Of a stretch of DNA of 64,000 nucleotides, positions 57,051 to 64,000 are shown one piece after another. Under the pieces are notes generated by a model, which worked only from the letters and a program-made list of their open reading frames with translations, did not search any database and was not told where the DNA came from. The stretch is taken from positions 28,488,583 to 28,552,582 of the forward strand of contig CM025851.1 of NCBI GenBank assembly GCA_003952965.2, given 5' to 3'. The first letter of the stretch is position 1. Every line of letters starts with the position of its first letter. The position numbers and the translations under genes are program-made. The DNA comes from Morella rubra. Taxonomy: Eukaryota > Streptophyta > Magnoliopsida > Fagales > Myricaceae.

Positions 57051-59640
57051 GTAGGGAAATTTCTCCGATGCCATTGTTCAATATCTTTTTTCTTCTCTGT
57101 TTTGATTATCAATAAGAGAAAGTATCAGAGAGAGAGTTTACGCACGTACCTCATCTAGTTATCCTCCCTCCTATGTTGTATGGGCTGGGGCTTTTTGGGC
57201 CTCAGCCCCATTTTCCCTCCTGGCCTTATCACCCTCCAGACCTTTTTCGTCCCATCCACCTTTTATCAAAGATATGCGTTGTCATAATTGGTCTCCTCTA
57301 GGATGGCTTGAGTCGACTACCTCTTACCTCTTTCCTTTTTCCTTTTACTTACTCGCCCGTCAATTAGTGAATAAACAGAGAATAATCATAGTTTCTTACG
57401 TAAGCTTTCTTTACCCGGTAAAAGCATAGATGTCAAGTTCTTTTATGGATCTCCAATCACTGAGGGACGCATACCACATTGGATGGGCTAATTCTTACCT
57501 CACTATTTTGGGCCTCTAACTATGGGATTTTGTAGTAAGGAAAAATTACTCCTCCATCAGTAGCCCTTATTCTGCTATGTGATTTAACTAGGCTAGGAGA
57601 ATATTATGACGTCGGCAGTAGTACTAGTCGATTTCCTTAACGCGTTGACAATCACTTCAACATAATTTCCTATTAAACTATCCATCGGGTCCTCCACCAA
57701 GCTTTTGCTTAATATGACCTAGGCTCTCATTCCTTTATTTCACCAAACATTTCCCCACTTTCTTGTTCTTCCTTCTATTAATCCAACCTAATGTCTTGCT
57801 TATGAATCAGACAGAAAAGGAAAAGGACTCCTCTGACGCTTCCTTCTCTTCCGGACCTTCTGCTCGAACTACTAACAAACATTTTCTCCCTGGTGGTACA
57901 AGATAATGGTGTGAAGGAATATTTTAAACTGATGAAGGTGAACTCTAAATGTAGAGAGGTAGCCAAGTCACCTTTTGTGCTTTGAAGCATCAAGTTTGAA
58001 GAGCTTCCCCTTAGTGAAGATCGTAGCCCCATAGTGAAGGAATTATCCTGCAGGATAAAGGATGGCCATTTGGGCTAGTCAACTCCAGTTCTCTTGTGCT
58101 ATTTACACTGAGTGCATGTTAAACATGCTCAAGGATGAGATAGACTGCGAGGTATGGGAGAAATTGGATGCCCTCAAGCAGCGGTTGGGCCCCTATGACA
58201 TGCAGTTGGAGCTGACGGGAACTATCGAAGTATTTCGTGAAGCCTGGGGTGACTCAACCCCTATTGAGGGAGGAAAGCCCCCAATCTGTGTGAAAGGTTG
58301 TATGGCTCCTCCCCCCATGTTCCCGGCTGTATGGTTCCTTATCCCTGCATTTCGCCCTGACATCTTCGATACTGCTCTCTAACTTCCATCCCGGGCTATC
58401 CGAGAGCTTCAATTCTTCTTGTCTCATGTAAACACTGGGTTTTAGATAATCAGGAAGATTGTATTATCCGTTTTGGTTTTCTTTTTCTTCTTTTCCTCCC
58501 TTTTTTGCCTTCCACGTGCAGACTTTTTGTAAAAAGAGCATGGGTCGACGTGTACTAAATAGATTAGTCGTCGGTGTTCCCTCTTTTCCTCTGCAATCCC
58601 TCTTGGGATCGTTATGGTGGGACCTTTTGGGTAGGACATTCAAAATGGATTTTCAATGTATATATTTTTGGACTTCTGCTATGGGGTTCCATGACTATTA
58701 CTATTTTCTTGGCTTCTTCTTCTTCATCTTCTCCCTTCTCTTTGCTCTTTTTTTTGTTTTTTGTTTTTAGTGTATGTTGTTCCTTAACTTCTAAAGTATA
58801 CGTAACATCTAACACTTTTTGTGTTAACATGACACCTAACCTTTGGTTCATAAATGAACTCTTCAAAAAGCCTGGAGCTCTATGGTGCAATAAATAACCT
58901 TACTCGGCACTCTTAGTCCCTATAACTCACCTTATCTCGAAGTTCTTTGGACTTCCAAACATTACGAGTGAGCATATAAGTTGATTCTAACTTTCTTTCT
59001 TAGCTCACTTCATGCCTTATTCTCTTCTTCTTCTATGATTTTGAGCTTTATCCTACCCTTAGCATCATTTTCTACTTCTTCCACCATTTCCATGCATACG
59101 ACAGATCTTCTTTGTTTGTTACTCATCCTTCCCATCGGACTGGTCTCTATGATCCTAACCTCTTTGCTGGAATCTCACCCCGTAGCTTTATTTGTACTAG
59201 CGCAAACCTGCAGCCAATGTAGGGATTGAGTTTATAATCCCTCGCTGTTGAGTAAGGTACCAGTTAGGATGTTTCCTCCTCGCTTCCAGAGGGATGGAGC
59301 TTTTACGAGAGGCCTCCAACGCTTCCTCATGAGCGGGAACCCTAAGGTCTTGTTCTTGAGAGGATTCGAGGGATTGTTGACTTTCCCCTTAAATAGCTGT
59401 CAACAGGCGGCTTACAACCTGGAAATTATTACATCAAGTGACAGGGGTAGTTTCAAAGGGACTTATACTGCTTGTATTATTCGGGTGCTTGAGAGAGACG
59501 ACATTTGCCCTAATATGCATATCCTTTATAGTCACAAGATCATCCTTTTCCTTCCTAAGTTTCGATGGATGAGATCTAAGGTTTTGGAGATTTTTTAGAC
59601 CTTCTATAATAGAATGGTCCCTCCCTTTTTTGACTATGCT
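57051..59640. other. Probable retroelement debris, left of solo LTR
   Basis: The sequence is less AT-rich than the typical spacer and holds several overlapping ORFs (57778-58032 minus, 58062-58382 plus, 59248-59598 plus). None has a domain I can name with confidence. The 59248-59598 frame appears to have continued past the solo LTR inserted at 59646 into an acidic tail at about 61050-61187 (with DEEGFVVFWDKDG). This suggests one older open frame, possibly an extra ORF of a Tat-type gypsy element. Confidence 0.4.
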
Positions 59641-59645
59641 TATAT

Positions 59646-60950
59646 TGTAATACCTTGTCCTGAAAAAGGTATTAAGTGAGTAATTTAAATTTTAAACGAA
59701 GGGATAGGGCTTAATCCTATTTTTGATTTTTAGATAGAGGTTGAATAATATTTTCGAATTTGAAGGTGCTGAGATTGAGATGTGATCCATATTTGAATTT
59801 AAATGTTTGAATAGAGATTTGATCCTAGATTTCAATTTAAAGATTAAGATATTATGTTTGAATTTGAAAGATGTGGATAAGGATCTTATTTGAATTTAAA
59901 AGTGATGGATAGAGATATGTTTGAATTTTAAAAGTTGAAGAGATTAAAGTTAATAAATGGTCTCAAAGAATGTATATTGGAGACCAAAATTTGGATTGAG
60001 GTGGTGCTACTAGGTTTCGAGAGATTGTTCGGTAATTATTGGAGAAGCTTTAAAGGTTGGTTAAGTGTTTGAGGTAAGTGGTTCTTCAATGAGATTTTTA
60101 AACGTGTACGTATTTTATATGGTTTTGATGTATTATTTGGGGAATGAACAAATTTTGGTAAAATGAGATTGTCAAGATTTCGTGAAACTCAATTGAAATA
60201 TTTATAACTTGTTTTGGTGAACATACTGTGAAAATTATCCTTGCATTGGTGATATATCTTTGTGGTTTGTGTGGCCAATTTATCTTTGTGGTCTATTTGG
60301 CCAATTTGATACCACTCGTGGTATTTGGAGATCTTTGTAGCCTGGAGGTTTGTGTGACCATTGAGGTCTTTGTAACCATTGGGGTCTGCGTGATCATTGA
60401 GGTCTTTCTGACCATTGAGGTTTGTGTGACCATTTGTGATTTCCCCATATTACATGGCCTTGGTATTTTTGTTACAAACTTGTATTTTGTTTGGTATGGC
60501 TCACTAGTGTTTTATTTTGGATTTCAGTTATTGTGAGAAAATTGTCTTTTCCCCAACCTCCATTGATTGCTACTACTGAGCTAGTCGTAGCTCACAACTT
60601 ATTCTCATATTTTCCAGAGTTGGCAGAATTAAAGATGTTCAAGGAGCTTCAGATAGATTTGTGTTCCGAAGGCGTGTTTTGCAAGAGTACTTTTGGAGAT
60701 TAATTTTGGAGAAGTCGTTATTGTATTTCTTTTGGGAGATCTTCATCAATATTGAAAATATCGGATATGCTAATGTAAATTTTAGGGCTCGGATTGATAT
60801 TTTTGGGCTTTTTATGGTTTATGAATATTTTGCTGAGGTTGTAAAATTAGTTTTGAAATATTGGGGCCTAGATAAATGATTAGCCATAGTGAAAAAGCCT
60901 TATTTTATACAAAAATCTTTTTGTATAGAGTTTAGGCCCAGAGCGTTACA
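59646..60950 (+). mobile_element. Solo LTR, gypsy-type, with internal minisatellite
   Basis: A 1305-bp sequence starting TGTAATACCTTGTCC and ending GAGCGTTACA, with a perfect 5-bp duplication TATAT (59641-59645 and 60951-60955). No internal domains. At about 60320-60440 a 20-bp-class phrase (TGACCATTGAGGTYTTTG and variants) is repeated about five to six times. ORFs inside (60228-60536, 60491-60703, 60661-60879) are not genes. Confidence 0.87.
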
Positions 60951-60955
60951 TATAT

Positions 60956-62780
60956 CTTGCCAAAATTATGTACCAAGTAAAAGGGATTTTACAACCTCGA
61001 GCTCAGGGGTAATTTTTATGGTACCTAGAATGATCCCCCAGCATTTCCCCAATTCCCAAGGGATGAATGGTTTAGTGGGGATGAAGAGGGCTTTGTGGTC
61101 TTCTGGGACAAAGATGGCCTAGAAGATTTCATCCGTGATGATTTTGAGTTCGATTATCCATCCGAGAATCAGAGTGATCCCCCTTAGATATGGGACCTTC
61201 TATGTCTTATTTAATGGGGGTTTTATGAAGTGTATTACTTTTTCTATCTTTATGAACAACATTTAGTGTAGTGTTTGTTCTACATGTATATGAGTCGTTT
61301 ATGTCTTTTTTTTCCTTGTGGTAATTTTCTCTTTATCTCGTCTTTATTTATTTGCTATCCAAAGGTTGACTTGATAGATATATCCTAACATCAGCCCTGG
61401 AGGCCCGAATTTCTTTTTGTGTTTTTTGAAATTTAGGGCTTCATTGGGTTTTTGTTTGAGGCCAACTCATGATTGAAAGTGGTTGCACAATCGGTATAAC
61501 TGAATCACCCAAAGGGCTTCCCTTCATAATTGGGTTTTCTGAAAGCCTGCGTAATTTTCTTTAGTCGAAACAACTTCGTTCCGGTCAGCTATTATTAACT
61601 GATGCTTTATGGCCAATTTCTACTGACCGACGTGTTAGTTATCCCTAACCTTTCACCTCCTGACTTTTTTAGTTCCAGTGAATCACCTAATACCAGTCCT
61701 GTCCCAAACACTGTTTGAATTGACGTGGGGGGATTTCTCGAGGCTCATCATACCCTGCCGGCGTTTCAGATCATTTAATGCTACTTCTTAATTCTTATCA
61801 TGCAAACTTTCTTTTCCAACTTTCAATTCTTCCAGGTTTTCCTACATAAAGGCCAGAGACCTTTCTACCTTTCATCACAAGTTTTTCATTTTCCATTTCC
61901 TTATCTTTCCCTTATCCTGCATTTGCCATAGAGTTACCAGAAAATGACCCTCTGGCTTCTGACTAGGCCAATGCTTCCTTTCCTATACAGAATCTTCCTA
62001 AATCCCTTATGTTTGAGGTTTTCCGTCATGTGGTTCATGAGGGCAGGATCAAGGTGGGCCTTCATGAAGTGCCTGAAGCACTAGAGGCACTTTGAGTCAG
62101 GCTTGGACCTGCCTCTGCTCAGTTTGTAAGGTCCAAGGTGATTTCTGATGTACGCTGGCATGGAGTCTCCCAAATTGGTTAAGGTCGGGTGAGCGACGAG
62201 ATGATTATATCTAAGAGGGATTTTCTTTTATTTTTTCTGATTCTTTTATGTGCATCCCTTATCGTACCAGGGCATAAGTTGGTTTTTCTGGAAAGAGTTA
62301 GGACGCCGTTCTTGATGGAAAAGAACACGTCTGCACTTATTTTAATTTTTAGTTCTGTTAATAGGTTTCTTTGTACATCCAAGTTGCATCCGGTAATGAC
62401 GATCTTTTTTGTGTAACCCAGACTGGTCTATACTAAAACTTTGAAGAATCGTATAAATCTATGTTGACTTGTGTATTCTCGTGTTTTTATTTGTTCGGTT
62501 TACTATCATTTCGTTTGTTCAGGCTATTTTTGATCTATGTTCCTTTTACTACTTTTTTCATTGGTAACACACATTGTGCTCCCATCTCTTTGTGGTAATA
62601 TATCACAGCTTATTGCTTATTATGTTGGGAGGACTTGTATGTAAGGTCTACAGACAATCGTAAAAAAGCATATCAAGGACTAATCATATGGATCTAAAGG
62701 TTAGTAGTAATTTTAGAACTTGTGGCCGGGTTCGATGACCTGAGATAACATTATGTTATTTCTCTAGGTTCCTGGCCTCT
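60956..62780. other. Probable retroelement debris, right of solo LTR
   Basis: The first part continues the acidic frame interrupted by the solo LTR and ends at a stop near 61185. The rest has no recognisable domain. It may include the 3' LTR of the minus-strand Tat-type element whose pol ends at 63232, but no TG...CA boundaries could be fixed. Confidence 0.4.
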
Positions 62781-62799
62781 TCTTTTGTTTATAATTCAG

Positions 62800-63180
62800 A
62801 GCACAAGGGCTCTTGTTTTTATTTTTTGTCCTTTTTTTTGGGCTCAGAGCCACATCATTATTTTTCACAATCCAAGGCATGAGGGCACTTTCCTTTTCAT
62901 AAATCCAAGACCCGAAGGCTCCTATCGTTTCTTGGGCACAAGGGCGAAATACTCATCTTTCACAATCTAGGGCATGAGGGCTCCTATGTTCTTATAAATC
63001 CAAGGCATGAGGGCTCCTGCCATTTTCATAAATCTAGGACCCAAGGGCTCCTACCTTTTCCTGGGCATGAGTGCTCCAGCCATTTTCATAAATCCAGGGC
63101 CATTAGGCTCCTGCCTTTTCCTGGGCACGAGGGTCAAATAGTCATCTTTCACAATCCAGGGCATGGGGGCTCTTGCTTTT
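62800..63180. repeat. Minisatellite downstream of gypsy pol
   Basis: Variants of a roughly 35-40 bp unit containing TTTCATAAATCCAGG and GCATGAGGGCTCCTGCC are repeated about eight to ten times with variable spacing. Tandem repeats between pol and the 3' LTR are known in Tat/Ogre-type gypsy elements, and the position fits: immediately 3' of the minus-strand pol remnant. Confidence 0.75.
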
Positions 63181-63231
63181 TTCATATCTTTTTTTCCTTT
63201 TTAAACTATATCTAAATCAAATATAACATTT

Positions 63232-64000
63232 ATTGATAATACCTTTTGAGATGGTCAACATTTCAAGGATGTGGGAGTGGGTTGCCCGTCGAGATCCTCC
63301 AAATGATAGGTGCCCCTTCTTTGCTCCCTGATAATTCTATAGAGTCCTTCTCAATTTGCGTGCAACTACCCTTCTCGAGTATCCACATTGGGAGGACGAC
63401 TTTTTGTAAGACAAGTTCCCCTCACTCAAACCGCTGAGGTTACACTTTCGCATTATAATACTGCTTGAATTGATTTTCATAGGCAATGTTTCAAACCGAG
63501 GCTTCGTCACGAAGTTCTTCCACCAAATTTAGCTCCATTCTAAGCAACTTGTCGTTGTTAGATGGACTAAAATGATCAATCCGATAGCTTGCTATCCCCA
63601 CTTCGACAAGCATCGAAGCCTTAGTTTCGAATGCCAAAGCAAAGGGGGTTTCTTTTGTCGGAGTTTTCACAGTCGTTTGGTAGGACTGTAACACACCTGG
63701 TAGCTCCTCAGCCTATAACCCTTTCTTGCCATCCAAACGTCTTTTTATAATTCTCATTATAGTTCGGTTAGTCACTTCCTTTTGTCCATTCAACTATGGA
63801 TGAGCGGGGGAAGAAAAGTGATTCGAGATTCCCAGACCAGAGCAAAGGGTTTTGAAGCGGTGGTTGTCGAATTGTTGACCATTGTTTGATATAATCACTT
63901 ATGGTAAGCCAAATTGACAAACAATATTCCTCCATATGAAGCTCCGAATCCATTCTTCCGTGATCGTAGCCAAAGGCTCGGCTTCTAACCATTTAGTAAA
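63232..64000 (-). pseudogene. Ty3/gypsy (Tat-type) integrase and pol C-terminus, runs off the window
   Basis: The minus-strand translation shows the integrase core (EAEPLATITEEWIRSFIWRN, then a DNG-like NNGQQFDN in which the catalytic Asp is Asn), the HP-x-NGQ region and the RTTxKTPTxETPF motif (here YQTTVKTPTKETPFALAFET). It ends with the C-terminal NPLPHP and NVDHLKRYYQ followed by a stop at 63232-63234. This is typical of Tat-lineage pol. Several stops and frame changes are present. The upstream part lies beyond the right edge. Confidence 0.85.

Noticed and set aside
58459-58897. Overlapping hydrophobic ORFs of about 105 aa on the plus strand and a lysine-rich ORF on the minus strand
   Set aside because: They result from T-rich sequence; three overlapping frames on two strands cannot all be genes and none has a domain.
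62800-63180. Possible CRISPR-like array
   Set aside because: Units are diverged with irregular spacing, no unique spacers of constant size, and the context is a plant gypsy element.

Overview
The window is nuclear DNA of a flowering plant, most likely a dicot; a woody rosid would fit, but the sequence does not prove it. The signs are P450 genes of the CYP82 family with a single phase-0 intron, a leucine-rich-repeat remnant of the plant CC-NBS-LRR type, AT-rich intergenic DNA, and a dense nest of plant transposable elements. No bacterial operons, CRISPR arrays, rRNA or convincing tRNA genes were seen.

Genes. Three CYP82-type P450 loci carry the functional content. The 3' exon of one gene enters from the left edge (29-652, +). 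A complete gene lies at 17021-18682 (+; 948-nt exon, 90-nt intron, 624-nt exon; 523 aa). A second complete gene lies at 52625-54598 (-; 960-nt exon, 375-nt intron, 639-nt exon; 532 aa). A fourth, badly decayed P450 tail sits at about 2946-3170. The two complete genes share an almost identical core promoter around a TATA box. This looks like a local CYP82 cluster, tandem on the left and inverted on the right, pulled apart by transposons.

Layout. 1-5.9 kb: P450 3' exon, an L1 fragment, a P450 relic, a tandem duplication and a SINE-like retroposon. 6.1-9.5 kb: a Mutator-like inverted-repeat element split by two solo LTRs, each with perfect target-site duplications. 10.2-12.7 kb: a second copy of the 4.3-4.96 kb segment, carrying two hAT-like insertions that the first copy lacks. 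12.8-16.9 kb: AT-rich spacer with MITEs and a tandem repeat. 17.0-18.7 kb: the complete P450 gene. 19.3-20.25 kb: a foldback element with a GC-rich hairpin core. 20.6-31.4 kb: rearranged Ty3/gypsy debris, including two LTR copies in inverted orientation. 31.7-33.1 kb: a solo LTR. 34.8-37.2 kb: two Mutator-like elements with 9-bp target-site duplications. 37.6-43.3 kb: a near full-length but mutated Ty1/copia element. 44.2-50.1 kb: an LRR resistance-gene remnant (- strand) interrupted by a non-autonomous copia element and an L1 fragment. 52.6-54.6 kb: the minus-strand P450 gene. 57-64 kb: debris that ends in the pol 3' end of a Tat-type gypsy element, with a solo LTR inside it.

The P450s are probably ER-bound monooxygenases of specialised metabolism; their substrates cannot be read from sequence. 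I found no clearly new multi-gene system. The most unusual material is structural: nested insertions with readable empty sites, long foldback elements, and a short snap-back templated insertion.
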